Below are positions 6,377 through 13,969 of a DNA stretch of 44,523 bases, piece by piece (the stretch's first letter is position 1; every line of letters begins with the position of its first letter). The notes below the pieces were generated by a model, which saw only the letters and a list, made by a program, of their open reading frames with translations, searched no databases and had not been told where the DNA came from. A program made the translations under genes and the position numbers. The stretch is from a virus, in the IMG/VR virus record IMGVR_UViG_3300032240_000358, positions 1-44,523 of that record; one strand, 5' to 3'.

Positions 6377-7310
6377 TGTCACACCCTATCGTGGGGCGGC
6401 AAATAGGTTCCCTCTCGGAAACCGCAAGGAAAGCCACAAGTATTTTCTTGTCGGTAAGGAAGGTGTCGAACCCATATTCAACATCGTGTATGGGTACAAG
6501 TATGACAGGAAACTTATATCCAAAAATGAATACGACAAGCTAATGTCAGAGGGGAAAAACAGCACAGGGATAACGGACGGCATCTACTACGTGTGGCATA
6601 AAGTGCCTGACATAGTTGGTCGAGTGCGCTCTGACAATAGCTTTCAGTTCACTAGAGACTCTTACAACCAAGGACACAATCACTTTCTAGAGCAGTTTTC
6701 CGCTGGCTACTTTTCTAGCGACTCACGTAGAGGTGGACTCATATATAGCGAGAGAAGTACGCCGTATATGCTACCTATATACAAAGGTATGCGTGTTGAC
6801 TGCGAGACTATGAGACCGCTTGAGCCGTTGGTCATAACAGGCAATCGTGTCGATAGGAAAGCTTCTAAAGAGTTGATGTCTAGGTTCAAAGACTTCTTCA
6901 CCATTTCTGAGACCATGAGCAAGGTCATGACTATGGAATCGTTCCTAGAAACAGCTATGACTGTCTATCATGAATACAACGGCGGGGGGGTTAAAGAGGA
7001 CGAAATCCTAATGAATACGGCTGATACCTTAATACGTGATAAGCCGTTGGATGCAATGTTCTTATACATGATTGCGTGTGACGCTGGGAGGGTAGGCAAC
7101 TACGTGCATAGCGATGGTAGGTGGAGTCGCCCTGAGTCTATCGACGCAGCGTATACGGCAATGAAGCGCAGGCTAGTCAAACATCTGTACGAGACTAATA
7201 AATCAATCTTCAAGGATGTTGAGTTCAAGCTAGGTGAGCCGCTACCCAGTAGTGAGTGGGGTTATAAGTTGACAGTTAACGGTAGAGAAGTTATCCAATA
7301 CGGAGCATAA
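6333..7310 (+). CDS. Unrecognised phage protein, 325 residues
   Basis: I do not recognise this protein. The best start is a GTG at 6333, preceded by AAAGGAAAG at 6321-6329; an earlier in-frame TTG at 6318 has no ribosome site. The sequence is soluble, rich in Lys, Tyr and Ser, with an N-terminal region of alternating strands (residues about 10-180) and a more helical C-terminal half (about 190-300). No Walker, HExxH, PD-(D/E)XK or Cys motif is seen. It overlaps copy C and is followed after two bases by another unrecognised gene of similar size, so the pair may act together. Confidence 0.65.
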   Translation: MNSLNYKRLTSITNSVTPYRGAANRFPLGNRKESHKYFLVGKEGVEPIFNIVYGYKYDRKLISKNEYDKLMSEGKNSTGITDGIYYVWHKVPDIVGRVRSDNSFQFTRDSYNQGHNHFLEQFSAGYFSSDSRRGGLIYSERSTPYMLPIYKGMRVDCETMRPLEPLVITGNRVDRKASKELMSRFKDFFTISETMSKVMTMESFLETAMTVYHEYNGGGVKEDEILMNTADTLIRDKPLDAMFLYMIACDAGRVGNYVHSDGRWSRPESIDAAYTAMKRRLVKHLYETNKSIFKDVEFKLGEPLPSSEWGYKLTVNGREVIQYGA

Positions 7311-7312
7311 AC

Positions 7313-8227
7313 ATGGACTATTTATTTCTTAATGGGTTTCACACGCCCGAGATTGAAGAAGAGTTGAAAGCATCAAGTATCTACCCACTGATACGTGAGA
7401 TAGTATTTAAGTACGAACTGCGTGTGTTGAAGAAAATGGATTCGTGGTGGTTCCTATGCCACAAGAACGGCACGGTGTTGGGCAAAGCGTCAACGAGAAT
7501 GAACGATGACAACAAGCTAGAGTATCAATACTACTCACCGTATCTACTCAAGGCGCGGGGTTCTGACAGTAATGATAAACACACGGCACGTAGTACGAAG
7601 ATAAGTGTGCTGATGGCATCACTAAAGAGACTTGATGCTATCCCCAATCAAGATACCGCAACTCGCGACCAGCTACTACCTGCGTTGAAGAACAGCATGT
7701 CTATCGCTAGGAGGTCGCTTGGCAATTCAAACAAACACGTCAACGTGAGCGCTAATACTGTTCACGCATTGTTAGCGTGTTTCTTTAATGAGGACCCCAA
7801 TAGTCTTGGACTATCAATTTCCGAAAAAGAATGTAAAGATTTGTTTGACAAACTCAATGAAGCTGATAGAGTCAGGGGTATGAAAGAGCAGCTAGTCATG
7901 GACTTGTTTTACAGCCCCTTCTACGTGGTGAGTGTAGATGGGTTCAACGACATCTCTGTTGGCAAACTGAAAGTAACCGAGATTAAAGATGAAGAGCCGG
8001 TCTATGAAACTATCGAGCCATTGCGCCGGTATAAAAACATAATGGAAGACTACCCTGCGCTAGTGCCAATCCTCACTATGGTGAAGGTTGCCTATGAAAG
8101 CAATGTCAAACTGGCTGGTGGGTACATACCTATCACGGATGAATACAACGCACCACTGAGCGCAACATTCAGCTACGACAGGGCGCTTAGTTCCTATGAC
8201 TCTATCTTTATGGTGACCCCATGCTAA
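7313..8227 (+). CDS. Unrecognised phage protein, 304 residues
   Basis: This protein begins two bases after the preceding stop, with GGAG at 7302-7305 as ribosome site. The N-terminal 75 residues look like a mixed alpha/beta domain containing WWFLCHKNGTVLGKAS. The middle (about 90-190) is helical, and the C-terminal third returns to strands (YVVSVDGFNDISVGKLKV). No catalytic motif is visible. Its stop overlaps the start of the VRR-NUC gene, placing it in the same operon as nucleic-acid enzymes. Function unknown. Confidence 0.65.
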   Translation: MDYLFLNGFHTPEIEEELKASSIYPLIREIVFKYELRVLKKMDSWWFLCHKNGTVLGKASTRMNDDNKLEYQYYSPYLLKARGSDSNDKHTARSTKISVLMASLKRLDAIPNQDTATRDQLLPALKNSMSIARRSLGNSNKHVNVSANTVHALLACFFNEDPNSLGLSISEKECKDLFDKLNEADRVRGMKEQLVMDLFYSPFYVVSVDGFNDISVGKLKVTEIKDEEPVYETIEPLRRYKNIMEDYPALVPILTMVKVAYESNVKLAGGYIPITDEYNAPLSATFSYDRALSSYDSIFMVTPC

Positions 8228-8529
8228 CCCCCGAGCGCAAGGTCAAGGAAAAAGTTAGGAAGGTACTCAAGGCGTTGGACGCCTACTACGCCATGCCTGC
8301 TACGGGTGGGTATGGTAGTAGCGGTGTGCCTGACTTCCTTGTTTGTCATAAGGGGAGATTCATCGGCATTGAATGCAAAGCTGGCAGCAACAAACCTACG
8401 GCATTGCAAGAGAAAAACTTACTCGACATTGAGCAACGTGGTGGCATTGCGATTGTTATTAATGAGGACAATGTAGATCGCCTATTACAGATATTACAGA
8501 CAGCATCACTAATGACAGGAAAGATATGA
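8221..8529 (+). CDS. VRR-NUC family nuclease
   Basis: This 102-residue protein matches the short stand-alone VRR-NUC form of the PD-(D/E)XK nuclease fold. A Gly-rich GGYGSSGVPDFL segment holds Asp38, and IGIECKAG holds Glu51 and Lys53; Gln63 follows in the next helix. Phage members of this family are thought to cut branched or flap DNA, such as Holliday junctions, during replication and recombination. Its neighbours (DUF3310 protein, polymerase) suit that role. It starts seven bases before the end of the upstream gene and overlaps the next gene by four bases (ATGA). Confidence 0.88.
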   Translation: MLTPERKVKEKVRKVLKALDAYYAMPATGGYGSSGVPDFLVCHKGRFIGIECKAGSNKPTALQEKNLLDIEQRGGIAIVINEDNVDRLLQILQTASLMTGKI

Positions 8530-8729
8530 ATGAACAAGATTTAGAGCAACTGCGTGAGGTACACGCTGGTTTGGCGATGTTGGGTCTACTGATGAAAGGA
8601 GTTTATGACGAAGACATACCTAAACGAGCGTACCAACTTGCAGACTCTATGTTGATGGCGAGGTCAGAATCCGCTGGCATCGTATCAGTTAAACGTCACT
8701 TAAAGAAAGAGAAACATGAAACAATTTAA
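8526..8729 (+). CDS. Small helical hypothetical protein
   Basis: This 67-residue protein has the ribosome site AGGAAAG at 8518-8524 and an ATGA overlap with the nuclease gene. It is almost entirely helical (LEQLREVHAGLAMLGLLMKGV, then KRAYQLADSMLMA) with a basic tail. It overlaps the next gene by 14 bases. A small partner for the adjacent nuclease or DUF3310 protein is conceivable. No family is recognised. Confidence 0.6.
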   Translation: MNEQDLEQLREVHAGLAMLGLLMKGVYDEDIPKRAYQLADSMLMARSESAGIVSVKRHLKKEKHETI

Positions 8730-9171
8730 ACAAGCCAAAAAGATAGCAGAGGTAGTCTCGATGATTAAAAAATCTCCCGAGACAACTGCGTTTGATGTAG
8801 CTTTTAAGCTCGCCTGCTCCAAGAACTATGCATACCTATTGCTTAAGAAGGCTAAAGAACGTATTGCTAAACCGAAGATGCGCCTGCAAGGGGTGCGAGA
8901 AATGAACGATATAAAAGCACCGGCCCCAGTTAGTACCCCACCCGCACGTGAGGAAGTAATTAATGATGTGGTGAACAGCCCTGCTTACTACAAGGTAGGC
9001 GGCATCGAGACGATTGACTTCATTCAAGCCAAGCTTACTCCAGAGGAATTCAGAGGGTATTTGAAGGGCAACATTCTGAAGTACACGAGTCGTGCGGGGC
9101 ACAAGGATGACATCGCCATCGACATTGGCAAGATGGTCTGGTACGCCAACCGACTGCAATCTACCAAGTAA
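8716..9171 (+). CDS. DUF3310 protein (T7 gp1.7-like domain) with HTH-like N-terminus
   Basis: This 151-residue protein has two parts. Residues about 5-50 look like a helix-turn-helix (SPETTAFDVAFKLACS followed by NYAYLLLKKAKERI). Residues about 83-150 are a DUF3310 domain: VNSPAYYKVGGIETIDFI, then FRGYLKGNILKYTSRAGHK with closing GKMVWYANRL. T7 gp1.7, the characterised relative, is a nucleotide kinase acting on dTMP and dGMP; whether this copy is active cannot be told here. It is the last gene before a strong terminator. The N-terminal domain may bind DNA, which would be a fusion of a regulator with a nucleotide-metabolism domain. Confidence 0.82.
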   Translation: MKQFKQAKKIAEVVSMIKKSPETTAFDVAFKLACSKNYAYLLLKKAKERIAKPKMRLQGVREMNDIKAPAPVSTPPAREEVINDVVNSPAYYKVGGIETIDFIQAKLTPEEFRGYLKGNILKYTSRAGHKDDIAIDIGKMVWYANRLQSTK

Positions 9172-9176
9172 TCTTT

Positions 9177-9203
9177 AAGGCATGGTTCGCCATGCCTTTT
9201 TTT
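9177..9203 (+). terminator. Rho-independent terminator with UUCG loop
   Basis: The stem GGCATGG (9179-9185) pairs with CCATGCC (9190-9196) around a TTCG tetraloop, extended by AA/TT, and is followed by a T-run to 9203. It lies six bases after the DUF3310 stop and closes the 2116-9171 operon. Confidence 0.93.
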
Positions 9204-9236
9204 GTATCTAATGAATTTCTTATTTAAGGAAACCAA

Positions 9237-9644
9237 ATGCTGACAGGACTAGAAATTTTACTCGCACGTGCGAAAGAATACCCCGAAGAATTCTCCAACC
9301 CAAATGGGAAGTGGCGTTTAATCATCAAAGAGATACTGCCATACCTAGACAAAGACGAGATGATGCACCTTGAGATGGCAATGAAGGATGTCATGCGCAA
9401 CAAGTTTAACGAGGCAGTGCTTACTACCCTAGCGGGTGTCGAAGCGCAAGAGCAAGAGCGGTCAGGAGTGTCCGCGCAGATAACGAAAAAGTCCCTAGCA
9501 ATAATAGACACGCAGTTCGATACTGAGTATGCGAGGTATCAGGAAGAACAGGAGTATAAGAAACGGGCTATGGCTGGGCAGCGACGCGAACAGTTTAAAG
9601 ACATGGCAGGACTAAAGAACCCTTATGAAAATAATTACCGTTGA
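9237..9644 (+). CDS. Hypothetical protein upstream of DNA polymerase
   Basis: This 135-residue protein is highly charged and helical. It starts at an ATG 33 bases after the terminator T-run, with AAGGA just upstream. Its C-terminal third (EEQEYKKRAMAGQRREQFKD) is probably a long helix or coiled coil. It overlaps the polymerase gene by 20 bases, so coupling is likely. No promoter is obvious in the short gap after the terminator, so its expression may depend on read-through. No family is recognised; a polymerase accessory role is suggested only by position. Confidence 0.65.
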   Translation: MLTGLEILLARAKEYPEEFSNPNGKWRLIIKEILPYLDKDEMMHLEMAMKDVMRNKFNEAVLTTLAGVEAQEQERSGVSAQITKKSLAIIDTQFDTEYARYQEEQEYKKRAMAGQRREQFKDMAGLKNPYENNYR

Positions 9645-11490
9645 TTTTGAAACCTACTACACCAAGGGACTGGGCTTCAAGACTCAGACCACTGAGGAGT
9701 ACGTGCGTGACCGCCGCTTTGAAGTGATTGGCGTGGGCGTGAAGGTAGACGACGAACCCGCCACTTGGTTCTCAGGTACTAAGGACGAGATTCGTAATTA
9801 CTTACTCACGTATCCGTGGGACGCTAATGCGCTTCTTTGCCACAATACTTTGTTTGATGGCTGCATACTTAGCTGGCACTTTGGCGTGACTCCCGCGCTT
9901 ATGCTAGATACGCTTTGCATGGCTAGGGCTGTCCACGGAGTTGAGGCAGGTGGGTCACTGGCATCACTTGCCTTGCGTTACGGCATCGGTCAAAAGGGTG
10001 ATGAAGTCGTAGCTGCGGAGGGCAAACGTAGGCAAGACTTTACTGAAGAAGAACTTGCTAGATACGGCGAGTACTGCGTCAATGACGTGGAGCTTACTTA
10101 CAAGCTTTGGAAAGGTTTGTCGAGCGCGTTTCCGACTGATGAGTTGGCTCTCATTGACATGACGCTACGTATGTTCACGCATCCGGTGTTCATGGTGGAC
10201 GATGCGCTGTTACAGGATAGAGCGATAGAACTTGAGGAAGAGAAGCTAGCGTTGCTGGAAGGCTTGATGGGCGCGTTGCAATGCAATGATGCTGAGAGTG
10301 TTCGCAAGAAGCTGGCAAGCAACAAACAGTTTGCGAAGATACTGGAGACTCTTGGCGTTGAAGTGCCGATGAAGACTAGTAAGACTACTGGCAAGCAAAC
10401 CCTTGCGCTGGCTAAAAACGACGAGGGGTTCTTGGCGCTGGTGGAGCATGAAGACCCGCACATCCAGCAGTTGTGTGCTGTAAGGCTCGGCACTAAGTCA
10501 ACCATTGAAGAGTCACGGATAGAGAGATTCATAAATGTTGGCAAGCGTAACAAGGGATACCTGCCTATTCCACTCAAGTACTACGGCGCACACACAGGAC
10601 GCTGGGCTGGCATGGACAAGGTTAACTTCCAGAATCTTCCATCGAGAGATAAAAAGAAGAAGGCTTTGAAGAACGCAGTCATTCCGCCCGATGGTCATGT
10701 AGTCATCAACTGTGACTCTTCTCAGATTGAGGCTCGGGTGCTGGTATGGCTAGCTGGTCAGGAAGACGTGGTTCAGCAGTTCGCTAACGGCGAAGATGTG
10801 TACTCTGTGTTCGCAAGCAAGATATACGGCAAGCCCATCTCCAAAGCCAACCCTATCGAGCGGTTCGTGGGTAAGACCTGCATCCTTGGCCTTGGCTATG
10901 GGACTGGCGCATTAAAGTTACAGCACACGCTGAAGACATCTCCACCGGGAGCTATCGTCTCAGAAGAGGAGGCTAAGAAGTATGTAGATACATACCGCGA
11001 AGCCAACGACATGGTGATTCAGCTATGGCGTGATGGCGACAATGTGATTAAAGACTTAGCTGACTGGGGCGACACCAAGCCTTACTACTACGGCAAGAAT
11101 AAATGTTTGAAGGTAACAGCTGATGGAATCTTACTGCCCAATGGTTTGCTGATCCGGTATCCCGAATTGAAACTCAATACTGAAGAGTCTAAAAGCCAAT
11201 ACGTTTACAAGTCACGTAAAGGACCTCTTTCCATCTGGGGCGGTTCGTTAGTAGAAAACGTAGTTCAAGCCTTGGCTCGAATTGTCGTCGGTGAGCAGAT
11301 GCTGAAGATTAACCAACGCTATCGCATGGCGTTAACTGTCCATGACGCAGCGGTGTGCGTGGTTCCCGAAGCTGAGTTAGATGAAGCCGTAGCTTATGTC
11401 GTCGAGTGCATGTCTGCGGCTCCCGACTGGGCTAGGGGTTTACCCGTAGCTTGCGAAGAAAAACACGCAAACAGCTATGGAGAGTGTTAA
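9625..11490 (+). CDS. Family A DNA polymerase with 3'-5' exonuclease
   Basis: This 621-residue replicative polymerase has an N-terminal DnaQ-like proofreading domain with ExoI Asp7/Glu9 (VDFETY), ExoII HN-x2-FD at 73-78 and ExoIII Tyr150/Asp154. The PolA domain has the template-binding HTGRWAG at 323-329, motif A CDSSQIEAR with Asp364, the O-helix RFVGK...YG at 413-426 and motif C VHDA with His573-Asp574. There is no 5'-3' exonuclease domain, as usual for phage PolA. The O-helix position equivalent to E. coli Phe762 is Leu421. That residue class has been linked in viral metagenome work with slower replication and temperate-like phages. The start ATG overlaps the upstream gene. It would work with the primase-helicase at 17645 and the helicase at 14095. 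Confidence 0.96.
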   Translation: MKIITVDFETYYTKGLGFKTQTTEEYVRDRRFEVIGVGVKVDDEPATWFSGTKDEIRNYLLTYPWDANALLCHNTLFDGCILSWHFGVTPALMLDTLCMARAVHGVEAGGSLASLALRYGIGQKGDEVVAAEGKRRQDFTEEELARYGEYCVNDVELTYKLWKGLSSAFPTDELALIDMTLRMFTHPVFMVDDALLQDRAIELEEEKLALLEGLMGALQCNDAESVRKKLASNKQFAKILETLGVEVPMKTSKTTGKQTLALAKNDEGFLALVEHEDPHIQQLCAVRLGTKSTIEESRIERFINVGKRNKGYLPIPLKYYGAHTGRWAGMDKVNFQNLPSRDKKKKALKNAVIPPDGHVVINCDSSQIEARVLVWLAGQEDVVQQFANGEDVYSVFASKIYGKPISKANPIERFVGKTCILGLGYGTGALKLQHTLKTSPPGAIVSEEEAKKYVDTYREANDMVIQLWRDGDNVIKDLADWGDTKPYYYGKNKCLKVTADGILLPNGLLIRYPELKLNTEESKSQYVYKSRKGPLSIWGGSLVENVVQALARIVVGEQMLKINQRYRMALTVHDAAVCVVPEAELDEAVAYVVECMSAAPDWARGLPVACEEKHANSYGEC

Positions 11491-11514
11491 GATATGTCAA
11501 ACGAAAGGATACAT

Positions 11515-11646
11515 ATGATAGAGGACGATTTGAAAGACGCTGATTTGTTTTGGGACGTGATAGAAGGCGCAATCACCCTACTCGCTATGGTCGGAATCAT
11601 TGCTACTCTGTGTTTCATGTTCGGCTATTACTGGTACACGCCATGA
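11515..11646 (+). CDS. Tiny single-TM protein
   Basis: This 43-residue open frame starts at the ATG preceded by AAAGGA at 11504-11509; an in-frame ATG at 11494 is the alternative and would add seven residues. Residues about 17-40 (EGAITLLAMVGIIATLCFMF and YYW) form one transmembrane helix with an acidic N-terminus. It is followed by a proline-rich mini-gene with an ATGA overlap. Both tiny genes are followed without gaps by genuine genes, which supports translation. Function unknown. Confidence 0.55.
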   Translation: MIEDDLKDADLFWDVIEGAITLLAMVGIIATLCFMFGYYWYTP

Positions 11647-11738
11647 CTTGGCCTTTCCCCCCATTCCCGCGCCCGATACCCGCTAAGGCACCACCTAAGA
11701 AACCCAACCCTGATAACTACGAGGAGTCCCCGTTTTGA
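11643..11738 (+). CDS. Proline-rich micro-protein
   Basis: This 31-residue frame starts in an ATGA overlap with the small TM gene and ends by overlapping the TTG start of the next. About one third of its residues are proline (MTWPFPPFPRPIPAK and onward), so it would be extended rather than folded. No own ribosome site is visible; coupling would be required. It may be a short linear peptide that binds another protein, or a spacer frame that keeps ribosomes moving between coupled genes. Evidence is limited to packing and frame. Confidence 0.4.
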   Translation: MTWPFPPFPRPIPAKAPPKKPNPDNYEESPF

Positions 11739-11989
11739 AACTCGATAGAGGCAACCCCAACCTGAAAAAGGCCGCGATGCGTGTGAACCCGCACAATACG
11801 CTTGAGTCTTTTAGTCCCAAACGAAAGCATAGAGCCACAATCGGTTTTGTGCCTACGCCACGAGCCCCCGATGTAGTGCCACCCGCTACAAATTCATTAT
11901 GGGCACAGCCAGTCTATGTACCACCCAAGCAGGGCTACGTTAGACCCGGCGCTAACGACTTCTTAACAATCAAGAGCAGGGGGATGTAA
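11735..11989 (+). CDS. Small basic proline-rich hypothetical protein
   Basis: This 84-residue protein uses a TTG start (11735-11737) overlapping the upstream stop, with GAGGAG at 11721-11726 as ribosome site. It is basic and rich in Pro, Asn and Lys, with little predicted secondary structure (PTPRAPDVVPPATNS near the middle, YVRPGANDFLTIKSRG at the end). The stop overlaps the next ATG (TAATG). No family is recognised. Confidence 0.6.
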   Translation: MKLDRGNPNLKKAAMRVNPHNTLESFSPKRKHRATIGFVPTPRAPDVVPPATNSLWAQPVYVPPKQGYVRPGANDFLTIKSRGM

Positions 11990-12333
11990 TGACGGGATTT
12001 GATAGCAAGCGCCAGATGGCGCAGGACAAAGTGGCACAGCCATCGCAGGCGCCTGTGGCGTGGATGAACAACAAAGATTTTGAACCAATACGAGTACGCA
12101 TCATGCAAGAAGCATACGAACTTGCAGACCGTAATGATTCAGAAGGCTATAACGCAATCAAAGTAATGTGCGGTGATGTTCAAAGGATGTTGCCACCACA
12201 GCGCCCGTGGGTAGAGCTGACGGAGGAAGAGATGTTGGATATTGAAAGGAACACCACTTGTGAGGCGAACGAATCTTGGCTACGCAACGTGACTTGCAAT
12301 ATCGAGGACGCATTACGGAGGAAGAACACATGA
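11989..12333 (+). CDS. Conserved phage hypothetical protein (PQRPWVELTEEE motif)
   Basis: This 114-residue protein has a flexible Gln/Ala-rich N-terminus (about 1-25), a helical middle and the segment PPQRPWVELTEEEMLDI at about 69-85. Similar PWxxLTxEE segments recur in many phage proteins of unknown role. It starts one base inside the upstream stop codon and ends in an ATGA overlap with a winged-helix-like gene. No catalytic residues are evident. Confidence 0.65.
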   Translation: MTGFDSKRQMAQDKVAQPSQAPVAWMNNKDFEPIRVRIMQEAYELADRNDSEGYNAIKVMCGDVQRMLPPQRPWVELTEEEMLDIERNTTCEANESWLRNVTCNIEDALRRKNT

Positions 12334-12575
12334 GGAAGTCCAACCAAGAGAAAATTCGCATGCTGCTGCGTGAGTACACCGATGGGCTTACCGTGTCTCA
12401 GGTAGCCAACATGACTAGCTTAGATGCAAATGGTATTAACCGGTCTCTTAAATGCATGCCCGATACGTACATTGACCGGTGGGAAATCCGACAGCGTGGA
12501 CGACCTTTAAGCGCCGTATGGTGTGTTGTTATCCCTCCCCAAAATTGCCCTAAACCTGAAAGGAATCCAAAATGA
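12330..12575 (+). CDS. Small winged-helix-like DNA-binding protein
   Basis: This 81-residue protein starts in an ATGA overlap, preceded by GGAGGAAG at 12317-12324. Residues 6-40 read as a helix-turn-helix: KIRMLLREYTDGLTVSQVA, a turn, then DANGINRSLKCM as recognition helix. A strand pair follows (IDRWEIRQRGRPLSAVWCV) that could form the wing. This layout suits a small transcription regulator. Whether it acts on phage or host promoters cannot be told. Confidence 0.65.
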   Translation: MRKSNQEKIRMLLREYTDGLTVSQVANMTSLDANGINRSLKCMPDTYIDRWEIRQRGRPLSAVWCVVIPPQNCPKPERNPK

Positions 12576-12862
12576 CTGCTGCTGAAAAACTAATCAATGA
12601 TTGCGTGTCTCCATTTACCGAGGCGCAACGCCAAAGACTAAAAGACCTGAGCAAGGTACGCAAGGATAAAAACTACTCTGCCACGCCTAATGCAAAACTG
12701 GAAGAGTATATTGAGGTACTGCATGACATGTATCCTGAGATGTTTCATACGAAGGAATCTCTTAAGATGCGTGTATTCATGGACACACCGACATCACTTG
12801 CCACGCCATATGCGCGGTGTGTACGTCCTCGGGAGGAATCCCCTATCTTCCTTAAAACTTAA
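12572..12862 (+). CDS. Hypothetical protein
   Basis: This 96-residue protein has the ribosome site AAGGAAT at 12560-12566 and a four-base overlap with the upstream gene. The first 65 residues are helical and charged (EAQRQRLKDLSKVRKDK and later KLEEYIEVLHDMYPEMF); the last 30 are less structured. No family is recognised. It sits directly before the Cas4-like nuclease, two bases apart, in the same operon. Confidence 0.6.
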   Translation: MTAAEKLINDCVSPFTEAQRQRLKDLSKVRKDKNYSATPNAKLEEYIEVLHDMYPEMFHTKESLKMRVFMDTPTSLATPYARCVRPREESPIFLKT

Positions 12863-12864
12863 TT

Positions 12865-13521
12865 ATGAGCTACACATGGTCGTTCTCGTCCCTCAAAGAC
12901 TACATCAACTGCCCCAAGCAGTATCAAGAGATTAAAGTTCTCAAGAGGTTCTACAAAGCGGCTACGCCTCAGATGACGTATGGCAACGAAGCCCACAAGG
13001 CTATGGAGAATTACGTTAGGGACGGAACACCATTAGCTAAAAATTACTCGCAGTATCAACCTGTACTTGATGTGCTGGTAGAGAAGAGCGGCGTAAAGTA
13101 CCCCGAGCATAAGATGGCTCTCGACAAGGACGGCAATGCCTGTGAGTACAACAGCGGGTACTGGGTGCGCGGTATCGTGGACTTGATGATTTTGGATGGC
13201 GACACGGCGTTCATAGTAGACTACAAAACCGGCAGCAACAAGTACGCTGACACTAAGCAGTTGAAGCTAATGGCGCTCATGGTCTTTGCCCACTTCCCCC
13301 AAGTGCAGAAGATCAAAGCGGGGCTCCTCTTTGTGGCTTACAACAGCTTCATAGATGAGTCTTACGAACGAGAAGATATTAAAGAACTGTGGGCCAACTT
13401 CTACCCAGACCTGATGCGCCTTAACAACTCTTACGAGAACAATGTATGGAACCCCAACCCTACCCCGCTATGCGGCTGGTGTCCTGTTAAGACCTGTGAC
13501 TTTTACAAGGAAAAAAGATGA
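12865..13521 (+). CDS. Cas4/RecB-like PD-(D/E)XK exonuclease with Fe-S cysteines
   Basis: This 218-residue protein carries the RecB-family nuclease core: an N-terminal SFSSLKDYINCPKQY segment, His44 in YGNEAHKAM, Asp106 in RGIVDLM, Asp119-Tyr-Lys121 in VDYKTG, and Gln132 in KQLKLMA. Four cysteines are placed as in Cas4 and AddB: Cys16 near the N-terminus and Cys203, Cys206 and Cys211 near the C-terminus (CGWCPVKTC). They would bind a 4Fe-4S cluster that locks the two ends together. Known relatives are 5'-3' or bidirectional DNA exonucleases. No cas1/cas2 or CRISPR array is nearby, so a role in phage recombination or host DNA breakdown is more likely. Confidence 0.88.
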   Translation: MSYTWSFSSLKDYINCPKQYQEIKVLKRFYKAATPQMTYGNEAHKAMENYVRDGTPLAKNYSQYQPVLDVLVEKSGVKYPEHKMALDKDGNACEYNSGYWVRGIVDLMILDGDTAFIVDYKTGSNKYADTKQLKLMALMVFAHFPQVQKIKAGLLFVAYNSFIDESYEREDIKELWANFYPDLMRLNNSYENNVWNPNPTPLCGWCPVKTCDFYKEKR

Positions 13522-13706
13522 GTGAACTAATTGATTACGCCCGACCCCTGATGATGGCTGAGAACGCGCTGAAAAAAGCCCATCAATTTTTGCTGGACGA
13601 AGACTATACACTGGCCTTAGACCAGCTTAAACTAGCCATAGTCGAGACCCGCGCTGCCAGCATGGCGACCATTCATATGCAGGAGAAAGAAGATGCCCTA
13701 CATTAA
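13518..13706 (+). CDS. Small helical hypothetical protein
   Basis: This 62-residue protein has a clear ribosome site (AAGGAA at 13507-13512) and overlaps the nuclease stop by four bases. It is predicted to be two helices (ARPLMMAENALKKAHQFLLD and YTLALDQLKLAIVE), resembling half of a TPR-like hairpin. No family is recognised. It overlaps the HNH-like gene by 14 bases. Confidence 0.6.
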   Translation: MSELIDYARPLMMAENALKKAHQFLLDEDYTLALDQLKLAIVETRAASMATIHMQEKEDALH

Positions 13707-13947
13707 CAAAGCAAGGCCGTACAAGAAAGAGTACGAGCAGCAAAAAGAACGAGGCGAACTGCCTAACCGCATGGAGCGTCAACGCGCGCGGCGCAAGCTA
13801 GATGCCAAGGGTGTAGACCGCACTGGCAAAGATGTAGCCCACGTCAAGGCACTGTCTAAAGGTGGCTCCAACAAAGATGGTGTGCGCCTTGAGAGTCCAC
13901 ACAAGAACCGTTCGTTTGCTCGTAAGTCTGATGGCTCAATGAAGTAA
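13693..13947 (+). CDS. Small HNH-like protein
   Basis: This 84-residue protein has a very basic N-terminal helix (RMERQRARRKLDAKG) followed by DVAHVKALSKGGSN at 47-60 and SPHKNRSF at 68-75. The pattern of His50, Asn60 and Asn72 matches compact phage HNH-type proteins. In canonical HNH nucleases the first His follows another metal ligand; here the motif reads DVAH, so the fold is likely but catalysis is less certain. The ribosome site is AGGAG at 13681-13685. It is the last gene before the structured leader at 13970. Confidence 0.7.
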   Translation: MPYINKARPYKKEYEQQKERGELPNRMERQRARRKLDAKGVDRTGKDVAHVKALSKGGSNKDGVRLESPHKNRSFARKSDGSMK

Positions 13948-13969
13948 GTATCCGCTGTAAGGCATGAGT

